A stretch of 64,000 bases of DNA from Terriglobia bacterium (GCA_020073005.1 JAIQFX010000030.1:21129-85128); one strand, 5' to 3'. Numbered from the stretch's first letter, positions 1 to 8,852 are shown. The notes: generated by a model not told the origin, from the letters alone. Numbers and translations are program-made.

Positions 1-260
1 CGAAGTTCGACGGTTCCATGGAACTCCCATCGGCCAGTGGCGACAGCTGGTTGCGGGTCGTCATAGAAAGCGCTCAGGAATGTCCCTTTGGGTATCGTGA
101 ACGAAGCCAGCACAATCGCGTCGTGAGTAACGGTCACCCGGCGAGCAGAGTTAGGTGCCAGGAAGATCCCGCCAGGGAAACGGTCGGATTGGGCGTGACT
201 GTGATCCGCGGGAAGGAGGAGGAACGCCATAGCAAGGGCCACGACGATTCTTGCTTTCAT
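1..260 (-). CDS. Secreted protein of unknown function, 3' end outside the window
   Basis: The reverse strand reads open from an ATG at 258-260 to the window edge (86 codons, no stop). Residues 1-24 look like a Sec signal peptide: MKAR, then a hydrophobic run (VVALAMAFLLLP), then a small-residue end (SHAQS) that suggests cleavage after HA. The mature part begins with SDRFPGGIFLAPNSARRVTV and continues with beta-strand-like alternation. I do not recognise the family, and nothing catalytic is visible in the part present. It lies upstream of no other gene in the window; the TPR lipoprotein behind it is on the same strand, 61 nt away. The signal peptide supports a real gene, and the overlapping plus-strand frame has no such feature. 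Confidence 0.6.
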   Translation of the reverse strand, partial: MKARIVVALAMAFLLLPADHSHAQSDRFPGGIFLAPNSARRVTVTHDAIVLASFTIPKGTFLSAFYDDPQPAVATGRWEFHGTVEL

Positions 261-321
261 GAGATCAGTCCATCCATGTTCTTACTCTGCGGGTTCGGCG
301 GTTTCTGCGTTGATCGTCGTC

Positions 322-1890
322 TTACTTCAGTCTGTTGAGGATCTCTCGCGCGCGAGCGCCGAATTGGTCGTCGTCCACCACTTTCAAGGCGAACAGCCTC
401 GCGTCGTCTTTCCTGGAGAGATTCAGAAACGCCACGGCCGTGTTGAACCACGACGTCGCGATCATCCGGCGGCCGTTCGCGATCGCCTTCTCGCGGCGCG
501 CGATCTGGCGCTCCTTGCGCGCCGGCGGGTCGTCCGACGCGCGAATCCGATCGATCTCGAGGCGATAGCCCTTCTCCGCGCCCTCGAGACAGCGGACCGC
601 ATCGCCGAGCACCTTGGCGGCCTGCTCCCACGTGCGCTGATCGGTATGCACGATCCCGAGATAGAACGTCGTCTCGCAGTCCGAAGGATTCCGCTCGTGC
701 GAGATTTCGAACTTCGCGCGCGCGACGTCGAGCCGCGGCAGCAGCGCAGCGTCGGCCTGTTGCTGCCGGTACGCGATGATGCCGGCCAGCTTCGGCACCT
801 CGGCGTTGACGAGCAGCCGGTCCGCCAGTTCGACGTCGTCCCAGGCGGCGTCGAGCCGGTTCAGCTGCGCCTCGTTCAGCGCCCGCCAGTAGCGCGCGTC
901 ACCGATGTACCACTGCTGCTGGAGCATCTGGTCGACCGTCGCGATCGCCTCCTCGGGGCGGCCGAGGTACGTCAGCGCGCGCACCTTTCCGAGGAGCGCA
1001 TCGGGCGTGCGCTCGAGCGCGATCGTCTTGTCGTAGAAGTCGAGGGCGCGGTCGAATTCCTCGCCCGTCATCGCGACGTTGCCGATGAGCATCGTGTCGC
1101 GCGGCCACCGTGGATGCCAGTCGTACGCCTCCTGCAGCAGCTTGTCCGCTTCGTCGAGCTTGGACTGGCCGATCTGGAACGCGCCGAGCAGCGCCGTCAC
1201 CTCGACGAAGCGCGGATCGCGCTCGCGCAGCCCGGTCAGCAGCTCCGGCTGGGCGCCCCGGCACGTCGCGCGTCTGAATGTCATCAGCGGCGTGTCACGA
1301 AACGCGGCGGCCGCCGCGAAAATCTGACCGGTGGCCGTCTCGCGCTCCTCTGGCGCGCCGCACATCAGCGAGACCCAGGCGTACGCGGCCAGCACGTCAG
1401 CGTCGAGCGATTCGCCGAGAAACGCCTTCCACGCGACGCGGTTGACCCGGAACCGCTGCGCGCGTTCCAGGGCGTCGTCCGTGATTTGCCCGCGACCGGC
1501 GGCCAGCAGTCCGGGCGGCAGCGCGTCGACGACGTCCAGCAGCTTCGCCAACGTCGTCACCTGGGGCGACGCGCCGGGCTGCGCGGCCAGTTCGCGCGCG
1601 ATCTTCAAGTAACCCTCGTCGACCATGCCGAGCTCGCGCTCGCGGAGGGCCAGGAGCGCGCTGGTCCGAATCGCGCCGGCGGTCGCCTGGTCGGCGGCCG
1701 CGGGGATCTGGCGCAACGCGTCGTACTCGCGGTAGGCCGAGGCGAGGCAGTCGTAGCAGCCGGCGCGGACGAGCGCGTCAGCCGCGGCGAGGCGTTCGGC
1801 CGGGGAGGGCCCGGGGGCCACCACCGGCTTCTTCGGCGCGGCGCAGGCCGCCGAGAGCGTCAGAACGACGAGGATGGAGAGACGGCGCAC
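322..1890 (-). CDS. TPR-repeat lipoprotein
   Basis: This is a 522-residue protein with a GTG start. The N-terminus MRRLSILVVLTLSAACAAPKK has a lipobox (SAAC), so it is predicted to be a lipid-anchored envelope protein. Helical tetratricopeptide-like repeats are seen around residues 235-330 (for example EEFDRALDFYDKTIALE and RPEEAIATVDQML) and again around 405-440 (DCETTFYLGIVHTDQ). The C-terminus (SWFNTAVAFLNLSRKDDARLFALKVV) fits a final TPR helix pair. Such lipoproteins usually act as protein-protein scaffolds, for example in outer-membrane assembly or secretion; no partner can be named here. It is followed on the same strand by the gene that leaves the window at 260, and a tandem repeat array lies just upstream of it. 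Confidence 0.8.
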   Translation of the reverse strand: MRRLSILVVLTLSAACAAPKKPVVAPGPSPAERLAAADALVRAGCYDCLASAYREYDALRQIPAAADQATAGAIRTSALLALRERELGMVDEGYLKIARELAAQPGASPQVTTLAKLLDVVDALPPGLLAAGRGQITDDALERAQRFRVNRVAWKAFLGESLDADVLAAYAWVSLMCGAPEERETATGQIFAAAAAFRDTPLMTFRRATCRGAQPELLTGLRERDPRFVEVTALLGAFQIGQSKLDEADKLLQEAYDWHPRWPRDTMLIGNVAMTGEEFDRALDFYDKTIALERTPDALLGKVRALTYLGRPEEAIATVDQMLQQQWYIGDARYWRALNEAQLNRLDAAWDDVELADRLLVNAEVPKLAGIIAYRQQQADAALLPRLDVARAKFEISHERNPSDCETTFYLGIVHTDQRTWEQAAKVLGDAVRCLEGAEKGYRLEIDRIRASDDPPARKERQIARREKAIANGRRMIATSWFNTAVAFLNLSRKDDARLFALKVVDDDQFGARAREILNRLK

Positions 1891-1921
1891 GTGTATGCCT
1901 GCTTAGACACCGACTTTGAGG

Positions 1922-2016
1922 TTGTAGCGCGAGCCTGCGAGTTCTTGTAACGCGAGCCTGCGATCCCTTGTAGCGCGAGCCTGCGATCCCTTGTAGCGCG
2001 AGCCTTTCAGGCGAGC
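1922..2016. repeat. Tandem R1-type repeat array, period about 23 nt
   Basis: Four imperfect copies of a unit reading CTTGTAGCGCGAGCCTGCGA plus TCC lie head to tail. The last copy changes to GAGCCTTTCAGGCGAGC, which can fold on itself. The same GTAGCGCGA core recurs near 20.7 kb, 20.95 kb and 29.2 kb. The array fills the gap between the divergently transcribed TPR lipoprotein and fmdB-like genes, and the fmdB-like promoter abuts it. Confidence 0.8.
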
Positions 2017-2019
2017 GTG

Positions 2020-2025
2020 TAAAAT
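2020..2025 (+). promoter_or_regulatory. Candidate -10 (TAAAAT) for the FmdB-type gene
   Basis: TAAAAT ends 6 nt before the ATG at 2032. Transcription would then begin at or next to the start codon, giving a leaderless message. There is no purine-rich ribosome site in those 6 nt (ACCCGC). It stands out as an AT-rich hexamer in GC-rich sequence. No clear -35 is seen. Confidence 0.4.
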
Positions 2026-2031
2026 ACCCGC

Positions 2032-2265
2032 ATGCCTCTCTACGAATACGAATGCCTCGGGTGCCACAACAAGTTCGAATATTTGACGCGCGGCGACCAG
2101 ACGCCCTCGTGCCCGTCGTGCAAGAGCGAGGACCTGCAGAAGCTGCTGTCGGTCTTCGCCGCGCAGACGAGCAGCCCCGCCAAGTCGTTCGCGCACCCGA
2201 CGGCGAAGTCCCCGTGCATGACGTGCGGCGATCCGCGCGGCGCCGGCTCCTGCTCGGTGAACTGA
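2032..2265 (+). CDS. FmdB-family zinc ribbon protein
   Basis: This 77-residue protein starts MPLYEYECLGC, the hallmark of the FmdB/CxxC_CxxC_SSSS zinc-ribbon family. C8-x2-C11 and C27-x2-C30 should bind one zinc ion; a tail with C62, C65 and C74 (PCMTCGDPRGAGSC) follows. Family members were first described as regulators of formamidase or amidase genes, but most have no proven function. It stands alone on the plus strand between the divergent TPR lipoprotein and the convergent cyclase. The ATG is preceded by TAAAAT and no Shine-Dalgarno sequence. A cyclase/amidase-like gene converges on it, but the link is only positional. Confidence 0.85.
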   Translation: MPLYEYECLGCHNKFEYLTRGDQTPSCPSCKSEDLQKLLSVFAAQTSSPAKSFAHPTAKSPCMTCGDPRGAGSCSVN

Positions 2266-2292
2266 GGGATTGAAGCACTGACGGTCGCCACG

Positions 2293-2360
2293 ACAACACG
2301 AAAACACGAAGAAGAGAGAAGATGTACCAGCTATTCTTCTTCGTGGTTTCATGGCTTCGT
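2293..2360. repeat. R2 repeat pair in inverted orientation, terminator-like
   Basis: CACGAAGAAG at 2305-2314 is matched perfectly by CTTCTTCGTG at 2336-2345, with flanking R2 sequence on each side (ACACGAAAACACGAA and TTCATGGCTTCGTGG). It lies between the convergent FmdB-type gene and the cyclase, so its hairpin could terminate transcription from both sides. Copies of the same family occur near 8.9, 19.6, 45.4 and 52.4 kb. Confidence 0.65.
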
Positions 2361-2369
2361 GGCCATCGT

Positions 2370-3176
2370 TCAGTCAACAAGGGCAAGCGGTCTCATCGGC
2401 GATCCCGTCGCGCCGCGGAATTTCAGCGGCACTCCCACAAAACTGAACTCGTGATGGCCGGCGGCGGCGAGTTCGTCGAGGTTCAGGTTCTCGATGATGT
2501 GGATGCCGTTGGTGACGAGCAGATGGACATGGCCGAACAGCGCCATGTTCGTCTCGGGATCGCGATCCTCCATCGCGTCCCACGCCATGTTGTCCGCGCC
2601 CACCGCGCGGACTTTCTTGTCCGCAGCCCAGATGTTCGCGGACTTCGATACGCCCGCCGCCGTCAGATAGGTCGCTTCGTCGTTCCAGTGACGCGCGTAG
2701 CCGGTGCGCACCAGCAGCACGTCGCCGGCACGCACCTCGACGCGCTGCGCCTTCGCGCACGCCGCCAGTTCGTCCGCGCTGATTGAATAATTCGGCGGCA
2801 GCGAGTCGACCTTCTTCCAGCCCGCGACGTCGAGCAGGACGCCGCGCCCGAGCAGCGGTTTCATCGTCTCGGCGCCGTACTCCCTGAAGCCGTCGGCGCG
2901 CTCGACGTCTTCGACCTTCACGCCCTTGTACAGCGTCATGTCGCACGCCTGATGGCAGAGCGCGTCGATGTGCGTCCCGCTGTGCTCCATCATCGTGAGG
3001 ACGCCTGACGAGCCCGTCCGCGGGCCGAACTTGTCCGGGCGGTACGAATCCTTGTGCCGGCGATGCAGCGCGTAGAAGTATCCGGGCTTGTGCGCGGGAT
3101 GCAGCGGCATCCCGGCGAAGCGCGGCTGCTCGAGGTCGAACACGCGCGCCGTGGCGATCTGATCGATGAGCGTCAT
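2370..3176 (-). CDS. Cyclase-family metal-dependent hydrolase (kynurenine formamidase-like)
   Basis: The 268-residue protein carries the signature HSGTHIDALCH at residues 65-75, the HxGTHxDxxxH metal-binding motif of the cyclase/KynB superfamily (PF04199). These enzymes hydrolyse amide, ester or cyclic bonds; kynurenine formamidase is one member, but the exact substrate cannot be read from sequence. A late segment (LVRTGYARHWN and LLVTNGIHIIENLNLDEL) matches the family core, where the second His/Glu ligands normally sit. It starts 10 nt after the stop of the M28 peptidase on the same strand, so the two are probably co-transcribed. No signal peptide is present, so it should be cytoplasmic. Confidence 0.85.
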   Translation of the reverse strand: MTLIDQIATARVFDLEQPRFAGMPLHPAHKPGYFYALHRRHKDSYRPDKFGPRTGSSGVLTMMEHSGTHIDALCHQACDMTLYKGVKVEDVERADGFREYGAETMKPLLGRGVLLDVAGWKKVDSLPPNYSISADELAACAKAQRVEVRAGDVLLVRTGYARHWNDEATYLTAAGVSKSANIWAADKKVRAVGADNMAWDAMEDRDPETNMALFGHVHLLVTNGIHIIENLNLDELAAAGHHEFSFVGVPLKFRGATGSPMRPLALVD

Positions 3177-3186
3177 CGCGCGTCCC

Positions 3187-5310
3187 CTATGGCTTGCGCG
3201 TGAGCGTGATCGCGCCGGCCTGCTCGCGCGCGCGCAGGTAGCGCATCACGTCCGCGAGCGCGATCGGTTCCAACTCGCCGGACAGGAAGTCGCGGAACTC
3301 GAGCGCCGTCTTCTTCTGCCCGAGCAGGATCGTCGCCTCGGCCGTCATGTGCTGCGGTATTCCGGCTGCGCCACCCCCGCGTCCGCCGCCACCGCCGCCT
3401 CCTCCACCGCCGCCGCCCCGGCCGCCGCCTGCGCCAGGCGCGGCATTGCAGCCGGAGAACGAGCTGCCGTTCACGCACTCGATCAAGAGTGTCGACGCGT
3501 CCTGCTCTTCAGCCGTCATCGCCGGCTCGCTCGCGGTCACGCGGCGCTGCGCGGCCTGAAGCGCGTACGCGGCCTTCACCTCATTGAGCATCGCCGCCGC
3601 GCGTTGATCGATCAGCGGTTCGAATGCCTGGACGTTCTTTTCGCCGTCGGCCGGATTGTCGAACAGCACTTTCGCCGAACGCACGACGCCCTTCTCGACG
3701 CCCGCTTGATGCTCGATCGCGACGATGGCCTCCTTGTACGCGTTGGGAAGCGCACTCGCGTCCGTCACGTCAGCCATGTACGACAGGCCCTTGCGATGCG
3801 AATCGCCCATGCGCTCGGCGCCGCGCGCCAGATTCTCAGACACGACGCGCGCCGCCATTTCGTCGCCGCCGGTCGCGAGGACCGTGAGCGCGCCCGTCGC
3901 GACGACGGCCGCGCGCTTGTACTGCGTCGAGTCCTGCTTGTCCGGCGTGTCCTGCGACGAGTGATACCAGTTGTCCGGCCACGTGATGAACATGACGGCC
4001 GGGATGCCGTGCTGCATGTACGTCACGTGATCGCTCGAGCCGTAGTGCTTGTCGATCTTGATATAGAACGCATCGTCCGACCCGTTGGGCGCCTGCACCG
4101 GAAGCGACGGCCCGTAGCCGTTCGCGCGATAGCGCACGCGCTCGCGCGTGATCTCGGAGACGAACTCCATCATGCTCTGGCCGATGTCGTTCAGGAACGA
4201 CGGGAACGTGTCCGGCGTGCGCTGCAGGATCCAGTAGCTGCGCGACGTCGTGAGCCGGATGCCTTCCATGTCGAAGTTGAGATCGGCGACGACGCGCTTC
4301 GCGATGTCGGGATGCGCGTTGAGCCAGGCGTTGGTGCCGCTGATCTCCGGCACCCAGAGGAAATGGATCGTGTGTTTCGGCTTCGGCAGCTTGCCTTCCT
4401 GGACGAGCTTGATGTACGCGCGGCCGACCTCGAGCGTCAGCGCGCAGCCGGAGTTGTCGTCGTTCGCGCCCTGCTTGAGATAGCCCTCGTAGAGATGGCC
4501 CGAGATGATCACGTCCTGCGTCGACCGCGGATCGCCGGCAATCGTCGCGTGGACCATTTCCAGCTCGCCGGGTTCCGTCTCGGCGCGGATCATCGACCGC
4601 AGCGAGATCTTCTCTCCGCGCGCGAGACGCGCGACGAGGTCGTGTCCCATGCGCGGCGACACGGCCCAGCCGAAACCCTGCGCGTTGACCATGATGCTCG
4701 ACGAGGGGATGACGTCGACGCCGCGGTCGGGATACAGCGTGCTGTAGCCGACGGCCCCGAGCGCGCCGCGCTGCGAGGCCTGCGCGTAGATCTGCGCGAC
4801 GCCGCCCGATCCGATCGCGATCTTCCCTTTGACGTCCTTGCCGGTGTAGTCCTCGGCGCGCGTGCCGGGGCCGACGTCGACGAGCTCGCCGGTCACGTCG
4901 CCGTTCGCGCTGTTGGACGCGACCGAGACGGCGACGTCGTGGATGTCGTACAGCTTCCGCTGCTCCGTCGGCGTGATCATCCACAGCTCGCCCAGCGTCG
5001 GCGCCCAGCTGCGCTGCGCATTCGGGAACGACTCGATCTCGACCGTCGAGTAGCCGTACTCCTTCGCGAAGCGGGCCATGACCTCGCTTTCCTGGAAGTG
5101 GCCCTGATACTCGGCGGTCGGCCGGATGCGCGGGTACGGCACGAGCTCGAGCACGTGGTGCATCGCGCGCTCGCCCGACGCTTCGCTGACGATCGCGCGC
5201 ATCTGCTCGTGGGTGAGGAGCGTCCGATCCTCGCGCTCCTGCGCGAACGGACGCGAGACGCACACCGCGGTGAGGCCGGCGCACAGGGAGAACAGCAGCC
5301 GTCTTTTCAT
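3187..5310 (-). CDS. Secreted M28-family zinc peptidase with polyglycine linker
   Basis: The ATG at 5308-5310 gives 707 residues starting MKRRLLFSLCAGLTAVCVSR, a good signal peptide; the longer frame beyond it would overlap the divergent gene. The M28 core is visible: VIISGHLYEGYLKQGANDDN (the His and Asp zinc ligands), PEISGT with the usual Glu, and GSSDHVTYMQHGIPAV with the late His. Members are di-zinc aminopeptidases acting in the periplasm or outside the cell. Near the C-terminus is a run of twelve glycines flanked by GGGR and RGGG (3361-3440), followed by a conserved-looking tail. TATTCT lies 7 nt before the ATG, suggesting a leaderless transcript. The cyclase follows 10 nt downstream. 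Confidence 0.85.
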   Translation of the reverse strand: MKRRLLFSLCAGLTAVCVSRPFAQEREDRTLLTHEQMRAIVSEASGERAMHHVLELVPYPRIRPTAEYQGHFQESEVMARFAKEYGYSTVEIESFPNAQRSWAPTLGELWMITPTEQRKLYDIHDVAVSVASNSANGDVTGELVDVGPGTRAEDYTGKDVKGKIAIGSGGVAQIYAQASQRGALGAVGYSTLYPDRGVDVIPSSSIMVNAQGFGWAVSPRMGHDLVARLARGEKISLRSMIRAETEPGELEMVHATIAGDPRSTQDVIISGHLYEGYLKQGANDDNSGCALTLEVGRAYIKLVQEGKLPKPKHTIHFLWVPEISGTNAWLNAHPDIAKRVVADLNFDMEGIRLTTSRSYWILQRTPDTFPSFLNDIGQSMMEFVSEITRERVRYRANGYGPSLPVQAPNGSDDAFYIKIDKHYGSSDHVTYMQHGIPAVMFITWPDNWYHSSQDTPDKQDSTQYKRAAVVATGALTVLATGGDEMAARVVSENLARGAERMGDSHRKGLSYMADVTDASALPNAYKEAIVAIEHQAGVEKGVVRSAKVLFDNPADGEKNVQAFEPLIDQRAAAMLNEVKAAYALQAAQRRVTASEPAMTAEEQDASTLLIECVNGSSFSGCNAAPGAGGGRGGGGGGGGGGGGRGGGAAGIPQHMTAEATILLGQKKTALEFRDFLSGELEPIALADVMRYLRAREQAGAITLTRKP

Positions 5311-5330
5311 GGCGGATAGAATAGCGCGCA
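5311..5330. promoter_or_regulatory. 20-nt divergent promoter shared by the M28 peptidase and GT-C-like genes
   Basis: Only 20 nt separate the divergent start codons (ATG ending at 5310 on minus, GTG at 5331 on plus). One AT-rich patch, TAGAATA at 5317-5323, reads as TAGAAT on plus (8 nt before the GTG) and TATTCT on minus (7 nt before the ATG). Both fit TANNNT. There is no room for leaders with ribosome sites on both sides. Confidence 0.45.
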
Positions 5331-7303
5331 GTGTCACGGCCACGCCAATCGACCTGGTCCCGCCCATCGATCGTGACGGCGGTGTATCTGGCCGCAGCGC
5401 TGCTGCTGACGTGGCCGCTCGCGACGGTCATGCACCGGCAGATTGCCGGCGACATGGGCGACCCGCTGTTCAACTGCTGGGCGCTGCTGTGGACGAGCGG
5501 TCAGCTGCTGCGCGCGCTCGGCGGCGACTGGACCGCGCTCTCCCGCTACTGGAGCGGCAACATCTTCTATCCCGCGCCGCTGGCGCTCGCGTATTCCGAG
5601 CACCTGACGCCGCAGATGCTGCAGGCGCTGCCCGTCCTCGCCGTGACGCACAACGTCATCCTCGGCTACAACCTGGTGCTCCTCGGCACGTACGTGCTGT
5701 CCGGCCTCGGCATGTACCTGCTGGTCCGTGAGCTGACGGGACGGCCGCTCGCGGCGTTTCTCGCGGGCCTCGCCTTCGCGTTCGCGCCGTACCGGCTCGA
5801 CCAGTACGGCCACATCGAAGTGCTGTCGAGCCAGTGGATGCCGTTCACGCTGTACGGGATGCGGCGGTTCTTCGCGACGGGACGGCTGCGCCCGCTCGCG
5901 GGCGGCGCGAGCGCGCTGGTCGCGCAGGCGCTGTCGTGCGGGTACTATCTCGCGTACTTTCCGCCGTTCGTCGTCGCGTACTGCCTGTACGAGATGGGCG
6001 CGCGCGGACGATTTCGCGATCGCCGCACCTGGCGCGCGATGATCGTCACCGGCGGCGCCGTGCTCGTCGTCGTCGTCGCGTTCCTCTGGCCGTACTTCAC
6101 CGTGCGGCGGACGTTGTCTGATGTCGGCGTGCGCCATCCGTCCGAGGTGCTCGAGTTCTCGGCTGACACGCACGGCTTCGCGACGGTGTCCGATCATTCG
6201 ACGCTGTGGGGATCGCGCGTGCGCGCCATGCCGCGCAGCGAGAATCAGGGCTTCCCGGGGTTTGCGGTGCTCGCGTTCTTGGTCGCAGCGATCATGGCCG
6301 GCAGCGCCGCGGCACTCCAGCAGGCGCGCCGGGGCGGCGTCCGCGCGGAACGTCGGTCGCAGATCCTCCCGGTGATTCTTGGAACGCTCCTGATCGTCCT
6401 GGTCGTCCTGCTGGTGAACGTCCTGGTGACTGGACGCGTTCCACAGCGGGCCGCGTTCCTCTTCTCGCTCGGCCGCGACGCGGGCACGCGGACGCTCGCC
6501 TGGATCGCCGGCGCCGCAGCCGCGCTGGCCGCCGTGTCCGCGGTCTTCCGGCGGATCCTGCGCGGCGTACCCGGATCGTCGGTCGCGTTCTTCGCGTGGG
6601 CCGCCGTCGCCGCCGCATGGATGTCGCTCGGTCCTGAAATGCACGCGAACGGCCGGGACGTGGGGCCCGGCGTGTACGCCGTCTTCTATCGCTGGGTACC
6701 CGGCTTCGACGGTCTGCGCGTCGTGTCGCTCCACTTCATGATCGTCGCGCTGTTCCTGGCCGTCCTCGCGGGCCTTGGCGCCGCCATGCTCATGACGCGC
6801 TGGCCGGCGGCGGGACGCATCGCGGCGTGCCTCGGCGCGACGTCGCGGAGAGCTGGAGTCTGCCGACCGACACCAACATCCGCCCGCTCGTGCCCGGCTT
6901 CGTGCGTCCGCCGGTCGAGATCGCCGGCGAACGGAATCTCGCTCCGGCGTACACGTTCATTCGTGATTTGCCGCCGGGGACGGTCGTGGCCGAATTTCCC
7001 TTCGGCGAGATCGGATTCGAAATTCAGTACGTGTTCTATGCGGGCTTTCACCGGCAGCCGCTGCTCAACGGGTATTCCGGATTCTTCCCCGCCCGGTATG
7101 AGCAACTCGTGACGCGGCTGGCCGGCGTGCCGAAGGACGCGGCCGCGTGGACGGCGCTGCGCGAATCAGGCGCGACGCACGCGCTCGTGCACGAAGGGTC
7201 GTACCTGAACGACGACGGGGAACGCGTCGCCGCGTGGCTGCGCCTGAACGGCGCGCGCGGCGTGTTTGCGGACGGCGGGGATCTCCTCTTTCAACTGCGG
7301 TGA
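5331..7303 (+). pseudogene. GT-C-like polytopic membrane protein, frameshifted near 6840
   Basis: From the GTG at 5331 the frame encodes a multi-span membrane protein. It begins with a hydrophobic helix, then GDMGDPLFNCWALLW, a loop like the acidic first periplasmic loop of GT-C glycosyltransferases, followed by about ten further hydrophobic segments to LAGLGAAMLMTRWPAAGR. After about 6836 the frame loses sense, although it stays open to 7112. The natural continuation is found in another frame: ESWSLPTDTNIRPL onward to a stop at 7303, with soluble alpha/beta character. A net 1-nt loss (or 2-nt gain) between about 6836 and 6850 explains this. GT-C proteins transfer sugars from lipid carriers; the substrate is unknown. 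Either a real mutation or an assembly error is possible. Confidence 0.65.
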
Positions 7304-7321
7304 GCCGCTCTCGCCACCAGC

Positions 7322-7352
7322 CCCACCTGCCCTTCCCGCCCTTCCCGCCTTA
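7322..7352. repeat. Low-complexity CCCTTCCCGCC repeat at a convergent gene junction
   Basis: CCCTTCCCGCC occurs twice in a row between the GT-C-like gene and the M28 peptidase, and runs into the peptidase stop codon (TTA on plus at 7350-7352). The same unit in reverse orientation occurs near 58.0 kb. Confidence 0.6.
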
Positions 7353-8852
7353 CCTCTTGAACGGCAGCTTCCGATCGAGATTCGCGGCGTTGTACGCGTA
7401 GGTCGCCATGACAATCGCGGCTTCCTTGATGTCGTTTATGTCGAGGCGGTCCTCCGTGTCCATGTTCGTATGGTGCGTGCGGATGTCGTAGTTCACGTAA
7501 TCCTGCACCGGATTGAATCCGGGCACGCCGGCGTCGATGAAGCTGAGGTGATCGGTCGAGCCGACCGGCTCGATCGTGTTGCGCTTCGCGCCGAGGCTCT
7601 TGAGCGGCTCGAGCCACGAGTCGAAGATCCCGCGGATTTCCTCGTTGTTCTGGAGATACCAGCCGTAGATCTTGCCGGTGCCGTTGTCGATGTTGAAGTA
7701 GGTGTCGAACTTCGCGCGCGCGACGGCGTTGGCATCGCCGGCCAGATGCTGCTGCACCCACGCTTTCGATCCGAGCAGGCCCTGCTCCTCACCGCCCCAG
7801 AGCGCGACGCGGATCGTTCTGCGCGGACGCGCGCCGACGGCCTTCAGGATGCGCATCGCTTCGATGACGGTGGCCGAGCCGTCGGCGTTGTCGGTCGCGC
7901 CGACGCCGGTGTGCCAGGAGTCGAGGTGGCCGCCGATCATGACGACCTCGTCCTTGAGGACGGGATCGGTGCCGGGCAGTTCGGCGATGACGTTGTAGGC
8001 GTTCCCGCCGTCGTTGTCGTAGAACCTGCCCTGCACGTTGACGCGCAGCCTGACCGGCGCGTTCCGGCGCTCGAGCGCGCGCGCGACCATGTTGTAGTGC
8101 TCGCCGCTCATCGTGATCGCGGGCACTGCGCCGGGTCCGCCGTCGCGGCCGGTGACGAAGACGGTCCCGTGCTCGCCGATGCTCGGCTTGAGGATGACGC
8201 CGGCGCCGGCCTCCTTCAGGATCTGTGTCATGCGCTGCGCCGCCGCCTGCGCCGCACCTCGTCCTCCGGCGGGCGCCGATCCGCGTCCCACGCTCGTGGC
8301 GTACGCGGCAGAGTTCGGGACGTAGGTGTCGTCGGTGGGATTGGGCCGATCCTTGCGCACGAAGTTCGCCATCATGGGCTGGGTCATGACGATCGCGCCC
8401 TTCAGCTGCGCGCGCATCGCGTCGACCTGATCGGGCGTCTTGCCGCCGATGAACACGGGCGTCGCGGTGATCTCGCCGGCGGTCGACGCCGACCAGCCGT
8501 CCGCGTAGCCGACGAGCGGCATGTAGCGCGGCTCGACCAGCTCCAGCGTCAGCTTCTCGAGCGTCCAGCCGCGGCCGAACTGCCACGGCTCGAGGCGCGG
8601 ATTGTCGAGCCCGTAGGACGCGAGCTCCGCGCGCACGAACTCCGCCGCGCGCTTGTGCGCGGGCGACGCGGTGAGCCGCGGACCGATCTCGGCGGTCAGC
8701 ATGGAGAAAACCTTCTCCACCTGCGAGTGCTGCAGACCCTCTGCGCGAATCTTGTCGAGGATGTCGCGGTCGGAGGCCGGCTGTGCCGAGCCGAGACCGG
8801 TCCACGCCACCGCGAGCACGCCAACCAGCGCCAGCTTCCGCATCATCGCCAT
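7350..8852 (-). CDS. Secreted M28-family peptidase (carboxypeptidase Q-like)
   Basis: The ATG at 8850-8852 was chosen because GGAGG sits 7 nt upstream and because it opens a signal peptide (MAMMRKLALVGVLAVAWTGL, cut near GSAQ). The 500-residue protein has the M28 ligands in order: GGHLDSWHTGVGATDNADGS (His and Asp), WGGEEQGLLGS (catalytic Glu and zinc Glu), NIDNGTG (Asp) and STDHLSF (His). A PA-like insertion separates the N-terminal part (residues about 100-270) from the catalytic core, as in carboxypeptidase Q/plasma glutamate carboxypeptidase relatives. It should cleave dipeptides or peptide ends outside the cytoplasm. It follows the RND pump genes on the same strand, but a 176-nt gap with an R2 repeat pair suggests a separate transcript. 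Confidence 0.9.
   Translation of the reverse strand: MAMMRKLALVGVLAVAWTGLGSAQPASDRDILDKIRAEGLQHSQVEKVFSMLTAEIGPRLTASPAHKRAAEFVRAELASYGLDNPRLEPWQFGRGWTLEKLTLELVEPRYMPLVGYADGWSASTAGEITATPVFIGGKTPDQVDAMRAQLKGAIVMTQPMMANFVRKDRPNPTDDTYVPNSAAYATSVGRGSAPAGGRGAAQAAAQRMTQILKEAGAGVILKPSIGEHGTVFVTGRDGGPGAVPAITMSGEHYNMVARALERRNAPVRLRVNVQGRFYDNDGGNAYNVIAELPGTDPVLKDEVVMIGGHLDSWHTGVGATDNADGSATVIEAMRILKAVGARPRRTIRVALWGGEEQGLLGSKAWVQQHLAGDANAVARAKFDTYFNIDNGTGKIYGWYLQNNEEIRGIFDSWLEPLKSLGAKRNTIEPVGSTDHLSFIDAGVPGFNPVQDYVNYDIRTHHTNMDTEDRLDINDIKEAAIVMATYAYNAANLDRKLPFKR

Noticed and set aside
18..338. Plus-strand small frame at the left edge
   Set aside because: It overlaps a minus-strand frame with a convincing signal peptide, and its own product has no recognisable pattern.
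1922..2016. CRISPR array
   Set aside because: The roughly 23-nt units are directly adjacent with no unique spacers, and there are no cas genes in the window.
3166..5319. Plus-strand open frame opposite the M28 peptidase
   Set aside because: The chain is Arg/Asp/Val-rich without recognisable domains, while the minus strand has signal peptide and zinc motifs.
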